DNA of 64,000 nt from an uncultured Saprospiraceae bacterium (GTDB lineage: Bacteria > Bacteroidota > Bacteroidia > Chitinophagales > Saprospiraceae), in NCBI GenBank assembly GCA_937872385.1, contig CALMSO010000086.1:62001-126000 (forward strand). The letters are read 5' to 3'. The notes under the pieces were generated by a model that was not told the DNA's origin, ran no database searches, and saw only the letters and a list, made by a program, of their open reading frames with translations. This document shows positions 42,189-51,700 of the stretch, piece after piece. The first letter of the stretch is position 1, and every line of letters starts with the position of its first letter. The position numbers and the translations under genes are program-made.

Positions 42189-42929
42189 ATGAAAAATTGT
42201 ATGCTGATTCTTTTAAGTTGCTTAGCGTGGGGCGTAGGAAATGCACAGCAGCCTACCATCGCGGCAGACCCCGAACAAAACCTGCGCACCCTCGGCAATT
42301 TGACTCCGTACAGCGCCGGAGCACTCGGTTTTGACAATCGCTACGAGGGCATCGAAGGTACGCCTTTGCTATTCGACAACTGGCGAACGGGCAGTATTTT
42401 ATTTGTCAAACAGGATACTTTTGGCGCTCCTTTGAAAATAAATGTGGACTTGATTACGCAAGTTATTATGGTACAATTGCAAAACGGCTCCATCGGCGAA
42501 ATCAGTGGCGCGTATGTGCAAGCGATTAAAGTAGTTGAGCCGGGCCGCAGCCAGTCGCGCAAGTACATTGTAGCCCGCGAAGGCGACATCGAAGGGATGC
42601 GCAGCGTGCGTCCGAAGTTTTACGAAGCCTTGCACCAGGGGGAGTTTACATTCTTGAAATCAGTGCAAAAAAAGTTTGAAAAAGCCAATTACACTGGCGC
42701 CTATTCGCCCGACAAACGCTCGGATAGCTTCCGAACAGACATCGTCTATTGGCTGCAAACGCCCGGCAACAAACCGGAAAAGGTAGCCCTGAAACGCAAA
42801 GACATTGAAAAGGTTATGCCCAATTATTTAGAAGCTATTAAACGTATTGCCAAAGAACAAAAATTAGGCTTCGCCCGCGAGGAAGATATTGTGCAATTAC
42901 TGGAATTTTTGGAGGCATCCGAACGTTAG
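42189..42929 (+). CDS. Secreted protein of unknown function
   Basis: A 246-residue protein starting at the ATG at 42189 (MKNCMLILLSCLAWGVGNAQ, a signal peptide ending NAQ). The mature part has LPFDNRYEGIEG-like turns (GFDNRYEGIEGTPLLFDNW), a beta-rich centre and a helical, lysine-rich C-terminus. No family recognised, though similar exported proteins are common in Bacteroidota. It is followed 49 nt later by another anchored unknown. Confidence 0.7.
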   Translation: MKNCMLILLSCLAWGVGNAQQPTIAADPEQNLRTLGNLTPYSAGALGFDNRYEGIEGTPLLFDNWRTGSILFVKQDTFGAPLKINVDLITQVIMVQLQNGSIGEISGAYVQAIKVVEPGRSQSRKYIVAREGDIEGMRSVRPKFYEALHQGEFTFLKSVQKKFEKANYTGAYSPDKRSDSFRTDIVYWLQTPGNKPEKVALKRKDIEKVMPNYLEAIKRIAKEQKLGFAREEDIVQLLEFLEASER

Positions 42930-42978
42930 AAGAAGCGTATAAGAACTACTTTTTTTAGAACAAACGAAGACACATAAC

Positions 42979-43434
42979 ATGAAAAGTCTCATCAGACTAG
43001 CGTTGCTAATCGTAGCGGGCGTTGTGCTTTACAATCTCTTTTTCGGCAATGAAGAAGAAAAACGCCAATCCAAAGAAATTATCAACACGGCCAAAGATGC
43101 CGGAAAAGCCGTCTGGAATTTCGGCAAGGAAGCCTTTTCGCTGCTCAAAACCGAGAAAGACAAATTCAGCGAAGGCAAATACGACGATGCGGTGGATAAA
43201 GTGGGCGACATTTTTGACAAAATGCGCGGCCACGCCGAAACCTTAGACAACAACCGCGACCTAATCGCTCGCCTCGACCGCCTCGAAAGAGAGCGCAAGG
43301 AATTGGAGCGCAAAATCAACACGCCCGCGCCCTACGGCGTATCGGAGGCCGAGCGCAAAAAGGACTTGGAGCGCGACTGGGATCAGCTCATGCGCGAAAC
43401 CGAAACACTCATGCGCGACCTGGAGCGCCGGTAA
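42979..43434 (+). CDS. Membrane-anchored coiled-coil protein of unknown function
   Basis: A 151-residue protein with one N-terminal membrane helix (LIRLALLIVAGVVLYNLFF) and a long charged helical remainder. From ~95 on it has heptad-like RLDRLERERKELERKI and DQLMRETETLMRDLERR, likely a coiled coil. Probably co-transcribed with the preceding secreted protein. Confidence 0.7.
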   Translation: MKSLIRLALLIVAGVVLYNLFFGNEEEKRQSKEIINTAKDAGKAVWNFGKEAFSLLKTEKDKFSEGKYDDAVDKVGDIFDKMRGHAETLDNNRDLIARLDRLERERKELERKINTPAPYGVSEAERKKDLERDWDQLMRETETLMRDLERR

Positions 43435-43553
43435 GGACGCTCCGCACAAGTACGCGAGCAAAGGCAATGAAAAACCTTTTTGTCGGGTGGGGTAAATTTT
43501 GTAATTTTAAGCGGTTTTTATACGAAACCAATTAAATGATATAAATTAAGCAC

Positions 43554-45476
43554 ATGCAACCCAGACTTTGCTGCTTGACATTGTTCCTATTTCTCCTGTT
43601 GCTTTCTTCTAATGAGATATTCGCCCAGCCATTTCCTTCAAAAGATATGCCCCTTGATTCCATGATGAACTGGCTCCAAATAAACTCGGATGGAATTTAT
43701 AAACGAGATAGCACATTTTATCAGTATGCCCATATCGCGCTGAACCGATCTATTCAAGAGAAAAATAATCGATTCAGTCGCCTTTGTCATTACCTAATGG
43801 CACACTGGCACTATGGGGCAGCTTATCGCCAGCAGGATTCTATTTTGCATCATTTAAAACAATACGTGTATCATGCTTCTTTGATAGATGATAAAAGAAT
43901 GTTGGCAGCGACTTACATTGATTATGGTACCATACTAAAAGACCTGGGCAGATATAAAGAAGGTGAAAAAGAGTTATTCAATGCTATTGACATTTATGAA
44001 CAATTGAAAGATCAGGCGGGCATTGCTAAGTGCTACCGACGGCTCTGCGATTTTGCACGGCATGTGTCGGATTTTCAGGAAGCGATTCGCTGTGGTGAAC
44101 TGGCAGTGAAAATGCACCGTGAAAATGGCAGCAGTATGGAGCAGCAAATGGATCCTTTGCTGTGCATGATGACGGCGTATAATGAAGCTGGCCAGCCCGA
44201 AAAAGCAATCGAACAAGCCAATCGCCTGCTGGATGCCCGAAAAAAAGGATTGATTGAGGATGATGTGTTCAATAAAGTCTATATTTATCAACAACGTGCG
44301 CTGGCGTACATTGTACTCCAACGCTATGAACAAGCAATTGCCGACTACGAAGCCATCCTGCGGCTGGAGTCGTCCATAGATAAAAAAGAGCTAAAAGAGG
44401 GACCAATCTACGAGACTATTGCCATGATTGCTTATTTGAAAAAAGAGTATGCTGCTGCCATTCCCAGTTTTTTAAAATATATTGAATATGAACAAGCCCA
44501 ACAAAATGAAGTAGCCACCATCACAGCACGATTGCAACTGGCTGAGTGCTATGACAAAATAAACAACCCGCAGGAAGCCTACCGCCAAGTACTCGAAGCG
44601 GCTGCTATACAAAAAAAAGATTATGAAAATAAATTAGCCGCTATTCGTGCCGAATTGCGCGACAAATACGAAGCCGACCAAAAGGAAGAGACCATTCAGC
44701 AGCAGCAGTCCCGCTTGCAACAACAACAAATAATTCAATGGCTCAGCTTGGGAGTAGTGGGTTTGTTTGCGCTCCTGCTCGCGGGTTTGTTGTTGACATA
44801 TCGCAATAACCGCCGCCGTAACCTACAACTTCAATCTTTAAATCAAAATTTAGTAAAGAAAAATCAGGAAAATGAATTATTGCTAAAAGAAATTCACCAT
44901 CGGGTAAAGAATAACTTAGAGATCGTGTCGAGTTTATTGTCCTTACAATCGGCACAAATGGAGGATTCTGAGGTGCAGAATGCCTTGCAAGCCAGTAGAA
45001 GTCGTGTACAATCCATGGGCATTTTGCATCAAAGATTGTATCAGGGGGAAAATCTGGCAGCGATTGAAATGAAGGATTATTTGATTAATTTGAGCGAAGG
45101 TTTGCTCGATACGTTCAATGCCGAAGACCGCGTCAAAATTGAATGTGCGATGCAGGAGCTGGAATTGGACGTGGACACCGCGGTGCCAATTGGTCTGATT
45201 GTCAACGAATTACTAACCAATGCGTTGAAATATGCGTTCCCGGAAGGCAAGCCCGGTGCAATAAAATTAAGTTTAGAATCGATGGATGCAGAAACGTTGC
45301 AATTGCGAATCGCCGATAATGGCGTTGGAAAAAAGATGGGAGCAGCAGTACAAGGCACCGGGTTTGGCACCCAGCTAGTCAACTTGCTCACCCGCCAGCT
45401 CGAAGGAATCATGACACAAGAAGTAAATAATGGAACGATTATTTCATTTCAATTTAAGAAAACGAAAGTTGCTTGA
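43554..45476 (+). CDS. TPR-containing sensor histidine kinase (HisKA_2 type)
   Basis: A 640-residue membrane sensor. A signal peptide ends SSNEIFAQ. A periplasmic TPR region (~residues 60-340: YKEGEKELFNAIDIYEQLKD, YEQAIADYEAILRLESSI) leads to a Gln-rich coiled coil, one membrane helix (~396-418, WLSLGVVGLFALLLAGLLLT), the phospho-acceptor box LLKEIHHRVKNNLEIVSSLL (His448/449, HisKA_2) and a HATPase domain (NELLTNALKYAF, IADNGVGKK, GTGFGTQLVN). It pairs with the LytTR regulator, which overlaps it by one base. Confidence 0.93.
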   Translation: MQPRLCCLTLFLFLLLLSSNEIFAQPFPSKDMPLDSMMNWLQINSDGIYKRDSTFYQYAHIALNRSIQEKNNRFSRLCHYLMAHWHYGAAYRQQDSILHHLKQYVYHASLIDDKRMLAATYIDYGTILKDLGRYKEGEKELFNAIDIYEQLKDQAGIAKCYRRLCDFARHVSDFQEAIRCGELAVKMHRENGSSMEQQMDPLLCMMTAYNEAGQPEKAIEQANRLLDARKKGLIEDDVFNKVYIYQQRALAYIVLQRYEQAIADYEAILRLESSIDKKELKEGPIYETIAMIAYLKKEYAAAIPSFLKYIEYEQAQQNEVATITARLQLAECYDKINNPQEAYRQVLEAAAIQKKDYENKLAAIRAELRDKYEADQKEETIQQQQSRLQQQQIIQWLSLGVVGLFALLLAGLLLTYRNNRRRNLQLQSLNQNLVKKNQENELLLKEIHHRVKNNLEIVSSLLSLQSAQMEDSEVQNALQASRSRVQSMGILHQRLYQGENLAAIEMKDYLINLSEGLLDTFNAEDRVKIECAMQELELDVDTAVPIGLIVNELLTNALKYAFPEGKPGAIKLSLESMDAETLQLRIADNGVGKKMGAAVQGTGFGTQLVNLLTRQLEGIMTQEVNNGTIISFQFKKTKVA

Positions 45477-46219
45477 TGGATACGCCCGTTAAACTTCTCA
45501 TTGTGGAAGACGACATGATTATCGCTGCCAATATTTCATTGCAACTCAGCAACCTGGGTTACGAAGTGACCGCCATTGTGCCACGCGGCGAGGAAGCTAT
45601 TTTGCAAATCCAGGAAAATCAACCCGATATCGTTTTGCTCGACATACACCTGAAAGGCGCGCTTGATGGCATTGCCACCGCCCATGAAATGCAAAAAAAT
45701 GCCGACATTCCGATCATTTACCTCACTGCCAATGCGGATGAAGCGACCTTCAACCGCGCGAAAACGACGCGCCCGCATGCCTTCATTTCCAAACCTTTTA
45801 GAAAATTGGATCTGCAACGCGCTATTGAACTGACCATCAGCCGAATGGCAGAAAGTCAAGCCCTTGAAATCGAGCAAGATCGCGCCCGCGAAGCGCCGTT
45901 TATTTTGAGTGATCGCATTTTTGTGCGCCACAAAGAAAGGATGGTCAAAATTTTTATCGAAGACATTTTTTACATCGAAGCCGAGCGCAATTACTGCCGC
46001 ATTTTCACCAAAAACAAAGAATACCTACTCGCCACCACGCTCAAACTTATGGAAGAAAAACTTCCTGCACGCCATTTTATTCGCATCCATCGCTCTTACA
46101 TAATCAACCTCTCGCAGGTGGATGAAGTCGCCGAAAGCCACGTCGTTATTGCGCGCAAAGCCATTCCTTTGAGCAAATCGCTGCGCGAAGAGCTATTGAA
46201 AAGGATTCAGACGATTTGA
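45476..46219 (+). CDS. LytTR family response regulator
   Basis: A 247-residue regulator. Its ATG (45476) overlaps the kinase stop in TGATG; an in-frame TTG at 45473 is an unlikely start. Receiver domain: LLIVEDDMIIAANI and phospho-acceptor Asp56 in IVLLDIHLKG, then IIYLTANAD and HAFISKPFRKLDL. A LytTR DNA-binding domain follows (~145-245: IFVRHKERMVKIFIEDIFYI, RHFIRIHRSYIINLSQVDEV, IPLSKSLREELLKRI). Targets unknown. Confidence 0.94.
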   Translation: MDTPVKLLIVEDDMIIAANISLQLSNLGYEVTAIVPRGEEAILQIQENQPDIVLLDIHLKGALDGIATAHEMQKNADIPIIYLTANADEATFNRAKTTRPHAFISKPFRKLDLQRAIELTISRMAESQALEIEQDRAREAPFILSDRIFVRHKERMVKIFIEDIFYIEAERNYCRIFTKNKEYLLATTLKLMEEKLPARHFIRIHRSYIINLSQVDEVAESHVVIARKAIPLSKSLREELLKRIQTI

Positions 46220-46273
46220 TCGCCACGAAACGATATTTTGCTTATATTTGTTAAAAATTGAAAAGAAAGAATT

Positions 46274-46747
46274 ATGGAAACTGCGCAGGTTCAATCAGAA
46301 TACGAAATCGAAAGAGGGAAGCCTGCGCCAAGTAGAAATCACGCCTACATTCAGTCGAGGATCATAAAATTATTGGATAGAAAATACGCAGATAGCTACG
46401 AAGGTATATCGGAATTGAGCCTGCTGGTAGAAGGGAAAGAACGCGTACCTGATATTCTCATCTATAAGAATTTTGAATTCCGCCCTGGCAATGACGAAGT
46501 AAAGGTATCAGAAATGCCATTAGCCGTCGTGGAAATTCTCTCCCCTAAGCAAAATCTTGGCGACCTGATTGCCAAATCTTATCTTTATTTTGAAGCGGGC
46601 GTAAAATCCTACTGGCTCGTTTTACCCGACCTCACCACCATTTATATCTTCAGCGCGCCCAATGAATACGAAGCTTTTGTAAAAAAAGGAATCCTCAAAG
46701 ACGCGCAACTCGACATCGAACTGAACCTGGAAGATATTTTCAAATAA
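46274..46747 (+). CDS. Uma2 family (DUF820) nuclease-like protein
   Basis: A 157-residue protein of the Uma2/DUF820 family, a PD-(D/E)XK-like fold. Recognisable parts are HAYIQSRIIKLLDRKYADSY, VPDILIYKNFEF with the putative active Asp, MPLAVVEILSPKQNLGDLIA with Glu, and KSYLYFEAGVKSYWLVLPDL. Such genes are often scattered in many copies in cyanobacteria and some Bacteroidota; their role is unknown. Confidence 0.88.
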   Translation: METAQVQSEYEIERGKPAPSRNHAYIQSRIIKLLDRKYADSYEGISELSLLVEGKERVPDILIYKNFEFRPGNDEVKVSEMPLAVVEILSPKQNLGDLIAKSYLYFEAGVKSYWLVLPDLTTIYIFSAPNEYEAFVKKGILKDAQLDIELNLEDIFK

Positions 46748-47001
46748 ATCCTGTTTCCAGGTGACTGCATATCTTCTCCCTGCATTTGCCAGGGCAGTTT
46801 TGCACTTTATATTTTGTAGTTCATAAAAATCGCTCTGCTCAGAATTTCCCATCCTTCGGACAAGAAAACCACCGCTTCGTCCTTCCTTGCTTGCTTTTTC
46901 GTGGGTTTCGCTGCTTTTTTGTGTTGTGACAACAAGTCAAAACCATCGGGGCAGCCGAAAACCGACCAGAGTAGGTATCAAAACCAATAAATGTAAATAA
47001 A

Positions 47002-47466
47002 ATGAAATCTTTATTTTTTAATAATCGCATTTCCATTCTTTTCCTTTTAGGTGCAATCATTTCCATTGCTTTTATATCCTGTCAAGCCGAGTCTATCGAA
47101 GTGGATTCGACCATTGAAAACCAATTGACCGACCACTGGCAGGTCACTTCTTTTCATCTGGACGGCACGGACGTACAGGGCAAAGTTGTTCTTTCTTCTA
47201 CCCTTCATTTTATTCCAAGTGAACCTGATACCAAAGGTAATTTTGATTGGAACATCGTATATCGAGGTAATGATGCGTCCGAAAATATAAGCGGCAGCTA
47301 CGAAATCAATGAATCTAAACATGAAATCACCTTTGTCAGCGACAAAGGCAATGTGCTGAAAATGAGCTTTTTACTACATAATAACCAACTCGAACTATCC
47401 GGTACGCACGATGATGTGTTGCTTTTGCTAAAAGCACAAAGAGCGGAGCAGTCGGTGCAAAAATGA
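47002..47466 (+). CDS. Lipoprotein, lipocalin-like
   Basis: A 154-residue lipoprotein with signal FLLGAIISIAFISC (lipobox before Cys27). The mature part, from TDHWQVTSFHLDGTDVQGKV on, is beta-rich with WxV-x-S-x-x-xDG followed by strands (LHFIPSEPDTKGNFDW, ENISGSYEINESKHEITFVS, LKMSFLLHNNQLELSG), like the lipocalin-like lipoproteins common in Bacteroidota. The 254-nt gap before it shows no feature. Confidence 0.68.
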   Translation: MKSLFFNNRISILFLLGAIISIAFISCQAESIEVDSTIENQLTDHWQVTSFHLDGTDVQGKVVLSSTLHFIPSEPDTKGNFDWNIVYRGNDASENISGSYEINESKHEITFVSDKGNVLKMSFLLHNNQLELSGTHDDVLLLLKAQRAEQSVQK

Positions 47467-47555
47467 GCATACATTCTTTCCCATCCGAGTCTCTGCGAGG
47501 CACGGCTACAAATTTTATAAAAATAAAATTTTTAACCAAAACCACATTTCACATC

Positions 47556-48053
47556 ATGAAAACATTACGTTTTACTTTGCTGCTCATGGCAGCGCTCGTT
47601 AGTACTTTTGCTTCTGCACAAACAACAGCGGAACAAAATAAAGCCAATTACCTCAAAATCATGGAAGGCTTGAATACCAAAAGTTTTGCGGCATTAGAGC
47701 AACACTGCACGGCTGATTTCCAAGATAATTTTCCTCCCGGCTTTTTAGAAGCAACAGGATTGAAAGGGCTGGCTGCTTCGAAGGCTTTTTTACAAAGTAT
47801 GTTTACGGCTTTCCCTGACCTAAAATTTGACTTGAAAGAAGTCGTCGCAGATGATAAAGCCGTCCTCGCTTATATCGTGATGAGCGGCACTATGAAAGGC
47901 GAATTTATGGGCATGGAACCTACGGGGAAATCTTTCGAATTGGATACGGTGGACATTATGTGGTTCAATACAAAAGGAAAGGCAATCCAACATCTCGGTG
48001 TGCAGGATATGCTCGATTTCTTTGAACAACTGGGCTTAATGCCGGGTAACTAA
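47556..48053 (+). CDS. SnoaL-like / ester cyclase family exported protein
   Basis: A 165-residue protein starting at the ATG at 47556, with a signal peptide ending STFASAQ; the open frame back to 47463 overlaps the previous gene and is not used. The mature part has the SnoaL polyketide-cyclase-like fold pattern: KANYLKIMEGLNTKSFAALE, GLAASKAFLQSMFTAFPDLK, VVADDKAVLAYIVMSGTMKG and GKSFELDTVDIMWFNTKGKA. Substrate unknown. Confidence 0.8.
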   Translation: MKTLRFTLLLMAALVSTFASAQTTAEQNKANYLKIMEGLNTKSFAALEQHCTADFQDNFPPGFLEATGLKGLAASKAFLQSMFTAFPDLKFDLKEVVADDKAVLAYIVMSGTMKGEFMGMEPTGKSFELDTVDIMWFNTKGKAIQHLGVQDMLDFFEQLGLMPGN

Positions 48054-48148
48054 TCGAGCCATCAAAATGGAGTCCAGCAACCATTCAAAAAAACGGGGCG
48101 TATCCGAAAAGCCATACGAGTAGGGTAAATTTTAAAAAAGTAAATAAA

Positions 48149-48418
48149 ATGGTAATTGTAATGCTTCAACACGAAGTGAAAGACTTCGCAGCCTGGAAAG
48201 TAATTTTTGATGGCGACGAACCAAATCGCGCACAAGCGGGAGTTAAGCTGCTTGGGATTTATACCGCGCTAGACAATCCAAATGCGGTGACGACGCTCTT
48301 CGAAGCCCCCGATGCGGGCCTTGTTGGCGCGATGATGAGCGACCCGCAAAGACAGGAAGACATGATGAAAGCCGGTGTCACCAGTGCTCCTGTTGTGAAA
48401 ATGTTCAACAAAGTTTAA
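48149..48418 (+). CDS. Small dimeric alpha/beta-barrel-like protein
   Basis: An 89-residue protein: MVIVMLQHEVKDFAAWKVIF, GVKLLGIYTALDNPNAVTTL, FEAPDAGLVGAMMSDPQRQE, AGVTSAPVVKMFNKV. Pattern and length fit the ferredoxin-like dimeric alpha/beta barrel family (antibiotic biosynthesis monooxygenase-like). Cytoplasmic. No function assigned. Confidence 0.65.
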   Translation: MVIVMLQHEVKDFAAWKVIFDGDEPNRAQAGVKLLGIYTALDNPNAVTTLFEAPDAGLVGAMMSDPQRQEDMMKAGVTSAPVVKMFNKV

Positions 48419-48791
48419 GTTCATCCCCCATACAAGCAGTGTCCTCTTCCTTTACGTAGCGGTGCGTGAAGAGGATGCTGCTCTGTATTTCGGCAGCTAT
48501 GGCCCCGCCCTCTCGCTGGGAAAGCAGCCGGTACGTTACTAACGTATCACTCAACTCCACCAATTCACTTCTTTCACTACCAATTTTTCTTCCAAAAGCA
48601 ATTCATTCGTATATTAGCGGTATGAATTGCACAATATCTATAAACAAGCCCCCGTATTTCTTTTCAAGATGGTAGCTGCGTGCGCGGCCAAACTGCTTCG
48701 ATTAGTATTTTACTCTGGACAATAAAAAGACATTCTGGCTAAACCAGATAATACATATTTTTGATTCCAAAACCGTTTAACTCTACAAACG
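48419..48791. other. Intergenic region without a gene
   Basis: This 373-nt gap holds an 8-bp inverted repeat (TCCTCTTC 48442-48449, GAAGAGGA 48468-48475) with an 18-nt loop and no T run, and a promoter-like box at 48756. A short open frame at 48466-48675 is not convincing as a gene. Confidence 0.5.
48756..48763 (+). promoter_or_regulatory. Possible -7 box of the large T9SS cargo gene
   Basis: TATTTTTG fits TAnnTTTG in full and lies 28 nt before the ATG at 48792. A weak -33 (TTCTGG) can be read near 48733. Confidence 0.4.
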
Positions 48792-51700
48792 ATGATGAAG
48801 CGTTTCAACATCTTGCCCCTGTTGCTACTGTTTTCCATTTCTGCCTCGGGAGCCGATTATTATTGGGTAGGCGGCGCCGGCAACTGGTCGGATATCAGCA
48901 AATGGGCGACCACTTCCGGCGGCACTACTCAGCACAACCAAATACCCACCGCCGATGATCGCGTCATTTTTGATGCCAATTCTTTCACTGGCCCCGGGCA
49001 GGTGGTCACGGTCAATAACCAAACTATCTTCTGCCGCGACATGATCTGGGATGGCGTGACGGGCAACCCGCGCTTCGTAGGCCCAGCGGATTTTAGCATC
49101 AATATCTTCGGCTCATTGCGCCTGAGCGCTGCCATGTCGTTCGACTTTGAGGGCGATGTGCGCTTCGTAGCTGGCGACGGCGGCCACGAGATAGATCTGG
49201 CCGGGCACACGCTGCGCCGCGATGTATTTTTTGATGGCAATAATGGCACCTGGACGCTTCAATCTGATTTTATACTCAATCGCCTGCTGACGATCGCTGC
49301 CGGCACACTCAATACCAACGACCAGGAAATCCGCTGCCAGCACCTCCGAGTGCGCGCCACCAATCCGGTCATGCTCAACCTCAGCAGCAGCCGACTGCTG
49401 GCAACCGGCATACCTTTCCCTGATGCTACTTTTCCCGGTATTATTTATCCGGTAGTAGAGTTTTTTGCAGACATGCTCACTTTGAATGCCGCCAATTCAA
49501 CTATAGAACTTAGCTCTGACAATCCTTTCTTTCAGGGAAGAGGTATGGGCGATCTGGCCTTGGGTACGCTCTTGTTCTCCAATACCGCTGGCAATGGCAG
49601 GCTGTTCAGCGAGCCGACACTCAGCTTCCGCTTTCAGCGGGTAGAAATGCGCAACGATACCCGCATCGAAGGGATGCACAATTTGGGCAACTTGGTACTG
49701 GGGCCCGGCAAAACTTTCATTTTTCAGGCGGGCCGCACCTACAATCTTAGCGCGCTCACGGCCGAAGGCAGTTGCATTGCACCTATTCAGCTTTTCAGCA
49801 GCAGCCCCGGCGAAACGGTCACTTTCGTCTCAAATGCAGCTACCATTAGCGGCGATTATCTTTCGCTACGCGACATCCACGGCACGGGCAGCGCCAACTA
49901 TACCGCCGACAACAGCGCCGACCTCGGCAACAACACCGGCTGGACCATCATGCCTAAAGCCAATAACCAGCTTTACTGGGTGGGTGGCACTGGCAATTGG
50001 TACGATGCGGCCAATTGGTCATTCACCAGCGGCGGCCCCGGTGGTGCTTGTGTGCCTACCGCCGGCGATGACGTCTTTTTTGATGCTAATTCTTTCAATG
50101 CTGCCAACGGCGTGGTGACAATCAATGTGGAAAATGCCTACTGCCGCAGCATGGACTGGACGGGCGCTACCGGCAACCCGCGCTTGGAAGGTACCGTTGA
50201 CCAAAATATACGCATTTTCGGCTCGCTGACTTTTATTGCCAATATGCAATTGCCCTTCGCGGGTAATTTCTACTTTGAAGGTAGCAGCCCCGGCAATACC
50301 ATTACCAGTGCGGGTAAAGTGCTGCGCCGCGACGCTATTTTCAATGGCTCTGGCGACTGGACCCTGCTCGATGATTTTGAAGCTGAAACTGATATTATCT
50401 TGATGCAGGGTCGGCTCAATTCTAATGACCAAACTGTTACCTGTCAGCTTTTTGATGCCCGTTTTCCCAGTGCGCGTGCGCTAAGCATGGGCAGCAGCAC
50501 TTTTGTACTTCGCTATTTGCAAACCAACAACAAACAACGCAGCTATGTACTTTGGCAAGCCACATCTACTAATTTTCAACTCGATGCCGGTACTTCTACC
50601 ATTGATTTTCAGTTTTTTGGCTTCATGTATCACTACGGCGAGCCGCCGCTCAATTACAATCGCATCATCACGCGCCGCTGGATAGATTTTCGGAATCAAG
50701 GCGAAAACTTCAGCGCAGTTACTCAACCTGTTTTCATTGACTATCTGACCACCGAAACCGAAGGCCGTTACTTTGGCCATCATGTTATTAATCGCTGGGA
50801 ACTGACGCCTGCCTATGCCCATCAAATCGGCCGACGCGATACGCTGACCGTAACCGAAATCATCGCTCCGGTAATTTGTGAAGGTATGATTGAAATCCGT
50901 TGCGTGGAAGATGATGATATTGCCTATTTCATTGCTACACAAGACCAAACCATTGAAAATTTCATTCTAAAAGATGTGCACAGCATCGGCCCGGGCACGG
51001 TAACAGCGAACAACTCGGTGGACCTCGGCAATACCGATGGCTGGGTCATCAATGACCGGGCACCGCGCGATCTCTACTGGGTCGGCGGCGCTGGCAGTTG
51101 GTTTGATACGGCGCGCTGGTCCTTGAGCAGCGGCGGCCCTGGCGGCGAATGTCTGCCTACCCCAGTTGATAATGTCTTCTTCGATGCCAATTCCTTTACT
51201 GCGCCCAACCAATTCGTCAATGCGGACGATGGCCGATACGCTTATTGCCACAATATGACTTGGGAAGGCGTGACGCAGACCCCTCGTCTTTCCATGTACA
51301 TTCTCAATGCTTTTGGCTCAGTGACTTTAGTGCCCCAAATGACCGTCAACAATTTTAATAACCTGCGGCTGCGCTCCGAAAACCCCGGGCAAACCCTTAC
51401 CACGGCTGGGCACCGTTTTTTCAATTTCCTGCTGGCTGGCTCTGGAAGCTGGATCGTACAGGACGAAGTGCGCGCAAGTTTTATCGGGCATGAAAATGGC
51501 ACTTTCAATTCCAATGACGCTCCGATTTTTATTCAATATTATTACTATGCTGCCAGTACCGCGTCGCCTAAATTGCTGCAACTCGGCGAAAGCTACTGGA
51601 TGATTGAAGGAGCCTTGCCTTATTCGTTTGCTGTTTTCACGAATAACCTGACCATTGAGCCGGGCACTTCCGTTATTGAAATGCAACATCCCAACGCGCA

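Noticed and set aside
42080..42334. 84-codon plus-strand frame before the secreted protein
   Set aside because: It overlaps the signal-peptide-bearing frame at 42189, and its own sequence looks random.
48442..48475. 8-bp inverted repeat as terminator after 48418
   Set aside because: The loop is 18 nt and no T run follows, so it does not meet the criteria used for the other terminators.
48466..48675. 69-codon plus-strand frame in the gap before the giant repeat protein
   Set aside because: No signal, domain or coding pattern; low-complexity serine-rich sequence. Listed only as part of an intergenic region.
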